Source of the DNA: Proteromonas lacertae
Lineage: Eukaryota > Sar > Bigyra > Opalinata > Proteromonadidae
NCBI GenBank assembly: GCA_002245135.1
Contig: NGBS01000943.1
Location: 1 to 41,226, forward strand
Reading direction: 5' to 3'
DNA length: 41,226 nt
How positions within the stretch are numbered: position 1 is the stretch's first letter; each line of letters starts with the position of its first letter. A program made the position numbers and the translations under genes. Shown piece after piece: positions 1 to 9,196 of this stretch. The notes under the pieces were generated by a model. That model worked only from the letters and a program-made list of their open reading frames with translations. It had not been told where the DNA came from and made no database searches.

Positions 1-640
1 GATATTCAAACATTGGCTAGCAAGGAGGATGTTAAGAATGTTGCTAAAAAAACAGATCTCAATGCTGCTGTTAATGGTATATTAGAAAATTACGAGAATG
101 TACTATTTACTAAATTAAAAGTAGGATTTCCTTGAAACTGGTACTCAGTTTATTACTATAGATATGGTAATTATTAAAGTAAATGATTGGAGAAGCAATG
201 TTTCCTATACAATTAGATTTTTATAATAATTTTATTATGATGACAATATTGGCAGATCAATCTGTATCATTTCAATCTACAGATTATGATAGTATTGATT
301 TTTACATGTATAACGCTCCACACAAATGTCATGGCAAATACCTAATGATTTATATAAAAGTAAATTTGATTCTTATTTTCAGTATATTAAAAACGATTTA
401 GTATTTACTTAACAGTTATAGAAAAGGATACTAAAAATGTTACTGGTATTTACTTCTCTGAAAAACCTCAATATAACGGCGTTGTAAATCATAAAGATTT
501 TAGTTTTAGGTATGCCATATTGCAAACCTTTTTATATCCAAGGCAATCTCAAATTTTAAGAATAGGAAACACTTATATGGGTGATAATTTTTAAGTAACA
601 TTTCTTATTATGAGTTTTATTTATTGGGAAAACAAAAAGC
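1..640 (+). pseudogene. Broken coding traces at the left edge of element 1
   Basis: Short stretches of plausible coding sequence occur on the plus strand, but no single long frame exists and I recognise no domain. The first 100 bases have a heptad-like pattern resembling part of a fibre or tail-like structural protein, but this is only an impression. It is treated as a broken part of element 1. Confidence 0.3.
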
Positions 641-655
641 ATAAAAAATAAAATT

Positions 656-856
656 TTACCATATATGTCCTGCTCCATATATACTTCGTGAGTATAGAGG
701 ATTAGGTCTACTTATCCTTCCTGATCTTGTCCTTCTAACTTTATTAACAAAATCAAGTGCAGCATTATTATCCTTATAATCTTGCACTGCTTGTTCTGCA
801 GGATTAACAGGAACTGTTTCAGCAACAGGTTGTAATTGAGGTTCATCATTAAACAA
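656..856 (-). CDS. Short ORF with a basic RSGR tail, element 1
   Basis: A 66-residue frame with an acidic, Pro/Gln-rich first half and a basic end that contains RRTRSGRISRPNPLYS. Tails of this kind (basic, SGR followed by Pro-rich sequence) are common behind the chromo-like domain of integrases and retroelement polyproteins. It lies just downstream of the integrase remnant on the same strand, so it probably belongs to the same old gene region. No function can be assigned. Confidence 0.35.
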   Translation of the reverse strand: MFNDEPQLQPVAETVPVNPAEQAVQDYKDNNAALDFVNKVRRTRSGRISRPNPLYSRSIYGAGHIW

Positions 857-1034
857 CTACACCAGGAGGAACATAATCAGGATCTCTTGTATACTGTTGC
901 ATTTCCTTTCCTATTGTTCTGTAATACTGTTCATTCTGTTTAGCAAAGGATGGATGTGTATCAGATACATTAAGTAATTCATACTCCTTAAATCTTTTGG
1001 TAGTTATTCTTCCTTCATCATCATATACATCATA

Positions 1035-1541
1035 TCATATGAAAAAAGGATTTTTCCTCTTTATCGTATATACTTGATCACTATACCTATGAGACTTATC
1101 TAATTTTGATTTTGCTCTTTCTTTAACTCTTACTTTATCTCCAACATTAAACGGAGATCCTTTTTTGGCTTTAAGATTTCTATTATAATTCCTCGATTCA
1201 TGGAGGAATTTCAATTGTAGACTCATATCATCATATACTTCATTTGGTGTATATCCTTTAATTCCTGAATGAGGAGTATTGTTGTAATCCTTTACAATCA
1301 TTTGGATAAAATTATTTAAATCAGCTTGTGTTTTTATTAAATTCTTTTGATCATATGTACTTCCTCTATAATAAATAAGATCCTTTATTGTTCTAACTGC
1401 TCTATCCAAAATACCCATGATATTATGCTCATCTGTATCTTTATAATGTATCTTTATTTTATACTTTTTACAGAAATTTTGAAATTCATTACTTATAAAT
1501 ACTCCTTCTCTATCACAAATGATAGAAGCAATGAAAATCAT
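1035..1541 (-). CDS. Integrase (rve/DDE) remnant of element 1
   Basis: The frame encodes the second half of a retroviral-type integrase core. It contains the second catalytic Asp in SIICDREGVF, the helix motif with HNIMGILDRAVRTIKD, in which an Asp sits near where the last catalytic Glu is expected, and a C-terminal SH3/chromo-like stretch (FNVGDKVRVKERAKSK). In the Polinton family the integrase inserts the element into host DNA. Plausible N-terminal sequence continues on the same strand to about 1930. The gene is broken, so it is read as a fossil. Orientation opposite to the polymerase is seen in many Polinton-like elements. Confidence 0.6.
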   Translation of the reverse strand: MIFIASIICDREGVFISNEFQNFCKKYKIKIHYKDTDEHNIMGILDRAVRTIKDLIYYRGSTYDQKNLIKTQADLNNFIQMIVKDYNNTPHSGIKGYTPNEVYDDMSLQLKFLHESRNYNRNLKAKKGSPFNVGDKVRVKERAKSKLDKSHRYSDQVYTIKRKNPFFI

Positions 1542-1988
1542 ATATTCCTCCTCTCCTTCTAAAATTCCTTTTACCCTATTCTGAAATACAAACTTTGTAA
1601 AAGCTTCTGCAAAAGCTAAACCACTTCTACTTGCTAAAGTATAAACCCATACTTTCCTCGATACAACATTAATAATGAATAAGGATGGAGGACCATCATT
1701 TCCTTGAAAAAAGCAAAATCAATCATGAAAGTTCCTGGTACTTTAATAGTAGTATACCTTAATTTTTTAGGACAAACTCTTTTTGATGCTAACTGATATC
1801 GTGGAGAAGAATATGCAAAGTTTTAGCTTCATCTTCGCTATAACCATAGTGAGTGCAATATTGATGAAATCTTTAGCAGATAAATAGTTTGTATTGTGAA
1901 TATAGCTCTGGTAAAGTCTTTTTTGGAATATCCATAGAAAAACAAAAATAAGAATATAGTAAGGAATTAATGATAATTATCTTTTTAA

Positions 1989-2912
1989 TTACTTTTTATG
2001 CTTATGATCCTTCATTAAGGTTAATCCTCCTATGTTACTTCTCTTCACTACTGGAGGACTTAAGGACCTTTCTCTCTTTCTTTTAGGAGTACTAAACTTC
2101 TTTTCCTCTTTTTCCTCAACCTTATCCTTAACTTTTTCTTTAACATAATCCTCACTTACAATCATAATATCTCCATCAATGAATAAATTAACAAAGTATG
2201 TATTATTCTTGATGGTATATTTTAAAGCTACTACAGGAACAACAACATCCTTATCCTCCATAACAGTCCAATCCTCATATGCTGTTTTATCATTTCCTAC
2301 AAGATTATGTCTATCATCATTCTTCCAAATGAGGATCCTGTATAAATTGAGGACAACTTCAATACTATGCTCCAAATGTTTAGAGGTTTTCAAATAATCA
2401 GCTATATCATATAACCAAGAGGATTTTAACTTTATCCATTCACTAGCATCACAATCCTTTCCTGCAAACCTAGCTACTTGAACATTAGTAAACTTCACAG
2501 AATAATATCCTTCCTGATCCTCTTTTGGTTTTTCTAATTTCATCTCAGATACATGTCCAATGAAAGTTAACCATCTATTTAAATGAGGAGGAAGGTAATC
2601 ACTCACTAATCCTCTTGCAGATTCTAACTTAGGAATATTTCCCATTTCTAACATTTGTTTATCACCCATGATTTTCCTCACTAATTCAGCTTCATACTTT
2701 GGTTCAGGATTACTTTCCATTTCATCAACATTGTTTTCCTTACACCATCTCTCATAATCCTTAATATAAGTCTTTTCATATTCACTTTGTGATACTGGTT
2801 CAGTTTCACAATTTTCTAAATCATCTTCATCACTAGTTATAGTAGAGTTATCCTCCTCAGCCTCCTCTTCTACATACTTTTTAGAAGTAAAGTATTTTTT
2901 ACCAGAACTCAT
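1989..2912 (-). CDS. Unknown 307-aa protein of element 1
   Basis: A long frame starting with ATG at 2912. The first ~45 residues are acidic and Ser-rich; the middle (about 100-240) has a globular mix of Trp, Tyr and hydrophobic residues; the end is strongly basic (FSTPKRKRERSLSPPVVKRS and a Lys/His-rich tail), resembling a nuclear localisation or DNA-binding tail. I recognise no family. It shares the AGGA/TCCT-rich composition of the polymerase gene and is divergent to it across a 211-base spacer, so it belongs to element 1. A structural or DNA-binding role is possible but not shown. Confidence 0.6.
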   Translation of the reverse strand: MSSGKKYFTSKKYVEEEAEEDNSTITSDEDDLENCETEPVSQSEYEKTYIKDYERWCKENNVDEMESNPEPKYEAELVRKIMGDKQMLEMGNIPKLESARGLVSDYLPPHLNRWLTFIGHVSEMKLEKPKEDQEGYYSVKFTNVQVARFAGKDCDASEWIKLKSSWLYDIADYLKTSKHLEHSIEVVLNLYRILIWKNDDRHNLVGNDKTAYEDWTVMEDKDVVVPVVALKYTIKNNTYFVNLFIDGDIMIVSEDYVKEKVKDKVEEKEEKKFSTPKRKRERSLSPPVVKRSNIGGLTLMKDHKHKK

Positions 2913-3123
2913 GATTTTTTAGAAGTTAAGTTTTTAATAATAGATAAAAATAGCAAGAAAATTGCAAATAAAAAAAGTAACGATTTTTAAGTAGATTTTT
3001 AATTATCCAATCAAAATTTAGTATACGTTTGCATTTGACCAATTATATTAATTGACCAATTATTTTAAAGTATATTCATTTTTTGTTTTCTTTTTAGTTT
3101 TGAATTTTCATAAGTATAAAATC
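2913..3123. promoter_or_regulatory. Divergent intergenic region with repeated CCAAT-type motif
   Basis: This spacer separates the minus-strand unknown gene from the plus-strand polymerase cluster. It contains a perfect direct repeat of TTGACCAATTAT at 3035-3046 and 3052-3063, spaced 17 bases start to start, and another CCAAT at about 3007. The AT-rich surroundings and divergent genes suggest a bidirectional promoter. No transcript start can be seen from sequence alone. Confidence 0.45.
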
Positions 3124-3333
3124 ATGAATAAAAGGAAGAATACTGATAAGCAGAAGAAATATGCTTTAAATGCAAAAACTCATTTATTAGAAAAGATGTT
3201 AGAAAATGAGGATAGTACTTCCCAATATTTCATTAATGCAACTAGTAAAAGAAGGAAAATAAGTGAATCCTCCTATATGAGGAATTTAAATAATAATCCT
3301 CGAGTACATATTATAAATCCTGATTATGGATGA
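3124..3333 (+). CDS. Small basic protein overlapping the polymerase start
   Basis: The first ATG of the open frame is at 3124, giving 69 residues; upstream codons are open but lack ATG. The protein is Lys/Arg/Asn-rich with a central KRRK cluster and ends in the polymerase gene: its stop overlaps the polymerase ATG at 3326 in the form ATGATGA. The tight overlap suggests co-expression. No known domain is recognised; a terminal-protein or DNA-binding role is only a guess. Confidence 0.45.
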   Translation: MNKRKNTDKQKKYALNAKTHLLEKMLENEDSTSQYFINATSKRRKISESSYMRNLNNNPRVHIINPDYG

Positions 3334-6300
3334 TGATAGAATTCATCCTCCAAGAGGAAATTTGGAGGATAGAATAAAAAGGTATGAATTAGAAGGACAA
3401 TCCTCCGAAGGAGTAACAAGGAAGTACGTTACTAATTTAAAGGATATTCATCTTCTTACTCCTGAAGATTATTATAATTTCATTGTTGATAACACAGATG
3501 TTGCTTTAAGAATAAGTGAAATAGCACATGAAATGAAAAATATTAAAGTATACTTTGTATTTTGGTATGTATATACTTCTTCGGAAGATGAATCAGGTGA
3601 GGAAGTATCCTTATTTCATAATACAAGAAATATTTTAATAAATGAGTATGATAGTCCTGCATCAGTAGCAGCAAAGATGCGTTCCTTATTTCATTCTATT
3701 AATGAGGATGACTTTTCTCCTCCAGAATCTGGTTTAATATTCCAATATATGGATTTAATGGAAACTCATATTAATCAATACCAAATTATGGCAGGAGCAG
3801 GAGGAAATTATCATATTCCTGATATATTTAATAATAAGTATTGTTTAGATCCTTGTGAAAATATGGATAATGATAATATGGATTGTTTTTGGAGAGCAAT
3901 TAATTCATGTTTAAAAAAGCAACATTTACCTCAAATACAACCTAGTAGCAATTTTATTACAATACCAGTAGCTCCTGTTAATAATCCTGATATAGATAAA
4001 GTAGAGCAAACTTATGATTTAAATATAAATGTATTTGCAATTGATGAAGAGGAAAAGGACAAACCTAAAATCCTTCCATTAAGATATAGTATAATTGATA
4101 AGAATGTTGGTAATCCTGTTATTAATTTATTATTCCTTCCTAATAATAATGATACTACAGATGAAATAATTACAGGACATTATTGTGCAATTAAATCCTT
4201 AAATCAAGTATTCAGCTTAGTTTTTGGTGTAATATTTAAGAATAAAACAAGTCCTTTGGTTTGTCCTTATTGTCCCTTTTATACTTATAATGCAAAATCA
4301 TTTGCAAATCACAAAACAGTAAATTGTCAAAATCCTGATAATGTTATAAGGATATTTCCTGATAAGGATAGTGAGGAAGCTTTTATGAAATTTGAACATT
4401 CTAACAGAGAGGATATGATTCCTGTTGTTATTTATTACGATACAGAAGCATACATTGTCCCTATTGATAATTCTAAGGAAAAAACAAAAACATTAAGATC
4501 CTTCAAAAATGAACATAAGTTAAAATCATATTGTTTATATATTGAAAGTAAATTTCCTCAAATTAAATCTACAACTATTATGAATGTGAAGATATCCGAA
4601 GATGAAAATTTAGAAAAAGAATTTATGGAGGATATCATGACAGTATATAAAGATGTAAAACACTTATATAATATAATAAACTTATATCCTAAAGATTGGG
4701 ATCAAAATGAGGAAGATTTAGCTATTCATATGAGTAAAACTGTTTGTGATTTTTGTAATAAACCTTTTACTCCTTTTGATCCAAAAGTCCTCCATCATAA
4801 TCATTTCACTGGAAAGTACATTGCTTCAATTCATTCCAAAGAGAACTTATCAATTAAAGTAAAAGGATACAAGATTCCTATAATTGGTCATAACGCTATG
4901 AGATATGACCAGCATTTCATCATTAGAGAACTTGCAGAAATTGCTAAACAGACTGGTTTAAATTTGGATATCCTTCCTTCTACTGATGAAAACTATAAAG
5001 CTATATTCTTTGATAGATTAATGTTCATTGATTCATACCAATTCCTTTCTGAAAAATTATCTAGTTTAACAGAGGATTTAAAGATAACAGCTTTAGAGTT
5101 AAATTGTAAAAAGGAAAAGTTTAAAGTCATTTATGATAACTTTCCTGAATTAGATGAGGAAATTATTGATAAGTATCTTCTTCAGAAAAACTTCTTTCCT
5201 TATGAATATGTTGATTGTTTGGAAAAATATGATAATCAATTTAAGGATTTGAAGATTCAGGATTTCTATTCAAGTTTATCCAATTCAACAATAACAGAAG
5301 AGGAATATAAGTTTGCAATGGAAGTGAATAACATTTTGTTTGAAGGAAAAGCTTCTATAGGAGAATATTGTAATTTCTATTTAAGTATTGATGTTTATAT
5401 CCTATGTTCAGTATTTGAGGATTTTAGACAAAACATCTTTAATCACTTTCATATTGATCCTTGTTGGTATGTATCAATTCCTAGTTTATCCTTGGATTTG
5501 TTCTTGAAAGAAAGTTCAGTTAAAATAGAGTTAATCCATGAACCTGAAATATATGATTTCATCCTTAATGGATTATATGGAGGATTATCCTATATAGGAA
5601 AGAGGAAAGAAGATGCTAATAATTTCTATATGAAGGATTATGATCCAAAGAAACCTTCAAAGTTTATTGTTTATCAGGATATGAATTCCTTATATCCTTC
5701 AGTAATGTATTTATGTAAACTTCCTATAAGGAATTATCATCTTTATTGTTATGAAGATCCTGGTTGTCCTAAACTTCATGAGATATTAGATTCTACTAAA
5801 TTCTATGATAAGAATGATTCCTTTGAAACTACAGGATATATGTTAGAAGTGGATATTGAACCTATTTCCTATTATAAGGAGTATTTAAGAGAATATCCTA
5901 TTCTACCTTCAAGAAGGAAGATTAGCTATGATGAATTATCAGATATACAAAAAGAAAAATTAGAAGTATTATACTCTCAAAAAGAGGATGATCAGAAAAA
6001 TCCTGATGTTCATAAATATGTTTCCTCTGAAAAGTTAGTTACTGATTTATTGCCTAAGGAACATTATGTCATCCATTATCAGAATCTCAAATTTGCAGTT
6101 GATCATGGATATAGAGTAACAAAAGTATATAAAGTACTAACATTCTTGGAAAGTAAACATATGTCTAAACATATTGATCAATTAAAGGATATGAGAGTTC
6201 ATGCGAAGGAAATGCATCAAACATCTACTGCTAATATTATGAAGAAATTACTTAATTCACTTTATGGAAAAACTTTAGAAAGAGTTGATAAGAGGAGAAG

Positions 6301-7054
6301 TATCAAATTAGTAGTGTCAGAAAATCAAGCAAGAAAAGCTATTAGAGATCCTTGGTTTGATAAGATAGATACTATTCACGGAGATTTGAGATTAGTACAT
6401 TATCATAAAAAGATGTTCAAAATTAATAAACCTATTCAGATAGGTATGACAATCCTTGCTCTTTCTAAATTATTAATGCAACAGTATTGGTATGATGGAG
6501 TATTACATTACAATTCACCAGAAGATGTTAGACTCTTAATGACAGATACTGACAGTCTCCTCTTTTCTGTAAAGACTAAGGATATTTATTGGAATTTCAA
6601 TCATCTTCAAAAATATATAGATGGAAGTAATCTGAATATGCCTCCTTTCAGTAATTACTACAAATGGGATTCATTATCATGTAAACCAGGAACATTAAAT
6701 AAACTCAAGTTTGAGGAACAGGATGGTAAGAAATTCTATGTCATCACTAAGTTTAGAGGATTGAAATCCAAATGTTACTATTATGAAAAGGAATGTGTTA
6801 ATGATGGTACACTCAAATCCTCCAATAGATATAAAGGATTAATAACAGCTATAGCAAGTAAGATGACTGGAGATGATTATACTGAAATGGTTGATGGATA
6901 TGTTTCTAAACAGAAGTTTGGTATTAATCATATTAGAAGTAGAAATCATCATATCTATACTGCTTATGAAGAAAAGATAGGACTTACATATTTTGATGAT
7001 AAAAGATACTTTGAGGATGATTATAAAACAGTTCCTTATGGATACAATAATTAG
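3326..7054 (+). CDS. Protein-primed family B DNA polymerase (Polinton pPolB)
   Basis: This 1242-residue protein carries the full set of family B motifs. Exonuclease: ExoI YYDTEAYI (~368), ExoII GHNAMRYD (~520), ExoIII YLSIDVYIL (~685). Polymerase: motif A YQDMNSLYPSVM (~781), motif B LLNSLYGKT (~975), motif C MTDTDSLLF (~1073), then the KFRGLKSK region. A C2HC-like finger (CPYCPFYTYNAKSFANHKTVNC core, ~320) and a second Cys/His cluster with LHHNHFTGKY (~490) precede the core, as in many Polinton and related polymerases. The C-terminus ends in the family-typical GY/H-rich tail. It would copy the element's linear DNA using a protein primer. The frame is whole over its full length. Which Polinton subgroup it belongs to needs a tree. 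Confidence 0.93.
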   Translation: MDDDRIHPPRGNLEDRIKRYELEGQSSEGVTRKYVTNLKDIHLLTPEDYYNFIVDNTDVALRISEIAHEMKNIKVYFVFWYVYTSSEDESGEEVSLFHNTRNILINEYDSPASVAAKMRSLFHSINEDDFSPPESGLIFQYMDLMETHINQYQIMAGAGGNYHIPDIFNNKYCLDPCENMDNDNMDCFWRAINSCLKKQHLPQIQPSSNFITIPVAPVNNPDIDKVEQTYDLNINVFAIDEEEKDKPKILPLRYSIIDKNVGNPVINLLFLPNNNDTTDEIITGHYCAIKSLNQVFSLVFGVIFKNKTSPLVCPYCPFYTYNAKSFANHKTVNCQNPDNVIRIFPDKDSEEAFMKFEHSNREDMIPVVIYYDTEAYIVPIDNSKEKTKTLRSFKNEHKLKSYCLYIESKFPQIKSTTIMNVKISEDENLEKEFMEDIMTVYKDVKHLYNIINLYPKDWDQNEEDLAIHMSKTVCDFCNKPFTPFDPKVLHHNHFTGKYIASIHSKENLSIKVKGYKIPIIGHNAMRYDQHFIIRELAEIAKQTGLNLDILPSTDENYKAIFFDRLMFIDSYQFLSEKLSSLTEDLKITALELNCKKEKFKVIYDNFPELDEEIIDKYLLQKNFFPYEYVDCLEKYDNQFKDLKIQDFYSSLSNSTITEEEYKFAMEVNNILFEGKASIGEYCNFYLSIDVYILCSVFEDFRQNIFNHFHIDPCWYVSIPSLSLDLFLKESSVKIELIHEPEIYDFILNGLYGGLSYIGKRKEDANNFYMKDYDPKKPSKFIVYQDMNSLYPSVMYLCKLPIRNYHLYCYEDPGCPKLHEILDSTKFYDKNDSFETTGYMLEVDIEPISYYKEYLREYPILPSRRKISYDELSDIQKEKLEVLYSQKEDDQKNPDVHKYVSSEKLVTDLLPKEHYVIHYQNLKFAVDHGYRVTKVYKVLTFLESKHMSKHIDQLKDMRVHAKEMHQTSTANIMKKLLNSLYGKTLERVDKRRSIKLVVSENQARKAIRDPWFDKIDTIHGDLRLVHYHKKMFKINKPIQIGMTILALSKLLMQQYWYDGVLHYNSPEDVRLLMTDTDSLLFSVKTKDIYWNFNHLQKYIDGSNLNMPPFSNYYKWDSLSCKPGTLNKLKFEEQDGKKFYVITKFRGLKSKCYYYEKECVNDGTLKSSNRYKGLITAIASKMTGDDYTEMVDGYVSKQKFGINHIRSRNHHIYTAYEEKIGLTYFDDKRYFEDDYKTVPYGYNN

Positions 7055-7136
7055 ATTTCCTCTAATATTATATACTGATTCTATATTCTTATTTTTGTTT
7101 TAATCTATTCTAGTCTATACTATAGTCTAGTCCTCC

Positions 7137-7260
7137 ACCCCGCCGGCATCCCCCCCCATCGGCCCCCCACAGGGGGGCTGGTCAGATAGACACATAAAAA
7201 ATTATAATCCTCTAGTATGATACTATCATATTGGAGGAAGAATTTTTTATAATTCATCAT
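7137..7260. repeat. GC-rich hairpin and imperfect palindrome behind the polymerase
   Basis: In an AT-rich setting, 7137-7187 is a C/G-rich island with runs of 5-8 C and a short hairpin GCCCCCC-ACA-GGGGGGC (about 7161-7178). It is followed by an imperfect inverted repeat, with AAAAATTATAATCCTC paired to GAGGAAGAATTTTTTATAATT (about 7196-7251). No ORF covers it. Possible roles are an element end, a terminator or a replication signal; none is proven. Confidence 0.55.
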
Positions 7261-7354
7261 TAGAGCTTTCAAATTTTTTCAATAATATTATGTTTAGGAT
7301 AGAGGATTTTTCATTTGTCATCTTTTTTAATAAGAGGATTTTATAAAAATTATA

Positions 7355-7418
7355 TTTCCTCTTTCAGAGAGGATCTAAAAATCCTCTTTCCTCTTTCAGA
7401 GAGGATCTAAAAATCCTC
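7355..7418. repeat. 32-bp tandem duplication with AGGAT/ATCCT palindromes
   Basis: Two identical copies of a 32-base unit that starts TTTCCTCTTTCAGAGAGGAT stand head to tail. Each unit contains the palindrome GAGGATCTAAAAATCCTC. Further AGGAT/ATCCT inverted pairs follow to about 7450. The motif is the same AGGA/TCCT word that is over-represented throughout element 1. Confidence 0.8.
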
Positions 7419-7699
7419 TTTTAGAAGAGGATCCTCTATAAAAGAGGATTTCATGCATTTATATTATATTATATATTATATATTATTTATCAATTTATTT
7501 ATATATATATATATTTTGCGTTAAAGGTAGATATAGATGAATATAGTCATTGGTAAGAAGAATTAATATTATGTATAGTTAGTAAAATATGTTTCTCAAT
7601 TTGGTAGTCAATCATTATATTCATTTATCGATAATTATGATAAAGAAATTTTTAATGCTCATTTGGAAACTGTTTTGGAATTGTATGTATATATTTTGT

Positions 7700-8301
7700 T
7701 ATAATTGTTGTTTATAGATAAAAGGTGATAATGCGAATAGAATGAAGATGAAGATAAAGTTGAATCCTCTAATACTAAAGAAGATGAGATAAGTCAATTG
7801 AAAGAAGAGTTGAATGAAATGAAGAAAGAAAAGAACGAATTAGAAAGTCAATTGAAAGAGATGAAAGAAGAATCTAAACCATATACTGATGAAATTGAAT
7901 CATCAAATAGTTAAAAAAAGAATAAAGAATAAATAGAGAAAGAGTTGAATGAATTGAAAAATAAAATCAAAGATAATAATAAGATAGAAAATGATGTAAT
8001 TTACAAAAGTGAAAAACTTGGAATAAGTGAAATAGAAGAAATAGAAAATGAATTAAAAGAAGAATGAGATAAATCTAATCAATAGAATGTAGAATTACAG
8101 AAGAACAAAGATGAATTAGAGAAAGAAATAACTCAATTAAAAGAACATCAATCTAAATCTCAGAATGAATTAGAGAATGAATTAAATGGATTGAAAGAAC
8201 AACTAGATAAATCCAAAGAAGAGAAAGAAGAAATGAAAAAGAACAAAAAAGATTTAGAGAATGAGTTGAAGAAAATGAATGATGAAGTAATAAAATGTTA
8301 A
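7700..8301 (+). pseudogene. Coiled-coil protein frame with in-frame TAA/TAG
   Basis: From about 7738 to 8301 one frame reads as a continuous Glu/Lys/Leu/Asn heptad coiled coil (e.g. LKEELNEMKKEKNELESQL, KDELEKEITQLKEHQ), without any indel. It is interrupted by TAG at 7738 and 8083, TAA at 7912 and 7930, and one TGA at 8065. A likely 36-nt intron (GTATGTATAT...TTTATAG) lies just upstream, at about 7684-7719, which suggests a host gene rather than a part of either virus-like element. Long coiled coils of this composition occur in tether, cytoskeletal and surface proteins; no specific function is claimed. The usual reading is a dead gene; see the finding on TAA/TAG. Confidence 0.55.
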
Positions 8302-8385
8302 ACCATTTTAAGATAATTCAAGTATTTATTTTATTCCCATAATCAGTACTTCAGTTTAGTTATATCAACATGATGACATGATAAT

Positions 8386-8612
8386 GAAGAAATGATTGAA
8401 TAAGTGGGTAATGATCCTGAAGTGTTAGCTTTTATTGGAACTTCTACTAATGAAGAAAGATAAACAATTCATCCATATTTGTCAGAATATAATAAATAAT
8501 TATTCTCATTTTATGTTGTAGAAGTTTAAAAAAGTTTACAAGAATGTAATACAGTTTGGAAGAATGCCTCATCATTATATGATTAAAGTATTTTATTATC
8601 ACTATATTAATA
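8386..8612 (+). pseudogene. Unknown coding-like block with five in-frame TAA
   Basis: The frame starting near 8386 encodes ordinary-looking protein between stops, including VGNDPEVLAFIGTSTNEER, TIHPYLSEYNK and KSLQECNTVWKNASSLYD. It is broken only by TAA at 8401, 8461, 8497, 8527 and 8584; there is no TAG or TGA inside and no indel is needed. It is in the same frame as the coiled coil upstream and may be the same gene. I recognise no domain. Confidence 0.45.
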
Positions 8613-8630
8613 GAAGATTATAATATAACA

Positions 8631-8813
8631 TTGAATAATGAGAATGGTATAATAAGTGGATTTCCAACTAATGAATTGAATAAAATGTTGAGAATAAAAA
8701 TAACAGGTAATAATGATAAAGAAGGAATAGAAATAGAAAATTCAGTTATTAAACACATTCAGTTGCAAACCTATCTCACATATCATGAAACAAAATATAT
8801 ATTTTGTAAGTGA
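8631..8813 (+). CDS. Short unknown ORF
   Basis: A 60-residue open frame starting at a TTG rather than ATG, so the true start is unknown. It reads as ordinary soluble protein (TNELNKMLRIKITGNNDKEG), suggesting an exon of the gene whose traces lie upstream rather than a complete gene. A few further bases of coding-like sequence follow in other frames to about 8940. No family recognised. Confidence 0.3.
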   Translation: MNNENGIISGFPTNELNKMLRIKITGNNDKEGIEIENSVIKHIQLQTYLTYHETKYIFCK

Positions 8814-9196
8814 AGAAGATAAGAAAAAATATAGAATAGAATAATATGAAGGCAAATGAAATTGACAGATAAAACAAAAGGAGTGTTTGTAAGAATAAAT
8901 GTGAATAAGTGTATTTAGATAATGTATTACTTTAGGTGATTTTACATTAGTTGGTATGAATTTATTGTTTTTTGAGGTTTTATTTCAGCAATACATAATT
9001 AGAATTCAATGATTTATATAAAAAATAACAGTAAAAACATTAGCTATATATATTTATTACTATAACTATATATATACATATAATTCTCATTTATTTCTTA
9101 ATATATATCATAATATATAGGTTTTCTGAAGTATTACACCTTGATCAAGTACTTGAGGACGATCACAAACCTCTTTATTATCAAGCACTTGATAAG

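Larger units (their letters stand above)
1..7450. mobile_element. Polinton/Maverick-like element, left part outside the window
   Basis: A virus-like DNA element is recognised by a protein-primed family B DNA polymerase on the plus strand, an integrase catalytic-core remnant on the minus strand, and unknown genes between and beside them. This gene pairing defines Polintons and their kin. The left end lies outside the window and no terminal inverted repeat could be identified, so the span is approximate. The right limit is put after the AGGAT-type repeats near 7450, where the base composition changes. The polymerase looks whole; the integrase region and the leftmost 640 bases look broken, with several breaks. 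Capsid, ATPase and protease genes were not found within the window. Composition is distinctive: AGGA and TCCT are very frequent on both strands. Age cannot be judged well, but an intact 1242-codon polymerase argues that this copy is not ancient. Confidence 0.75.

Noticed and set aside
7355-7450. CRISPR-like array
   Set aside because: Only two adjacent 32-bp copies exist, without spacers, in a eukaryotic context.
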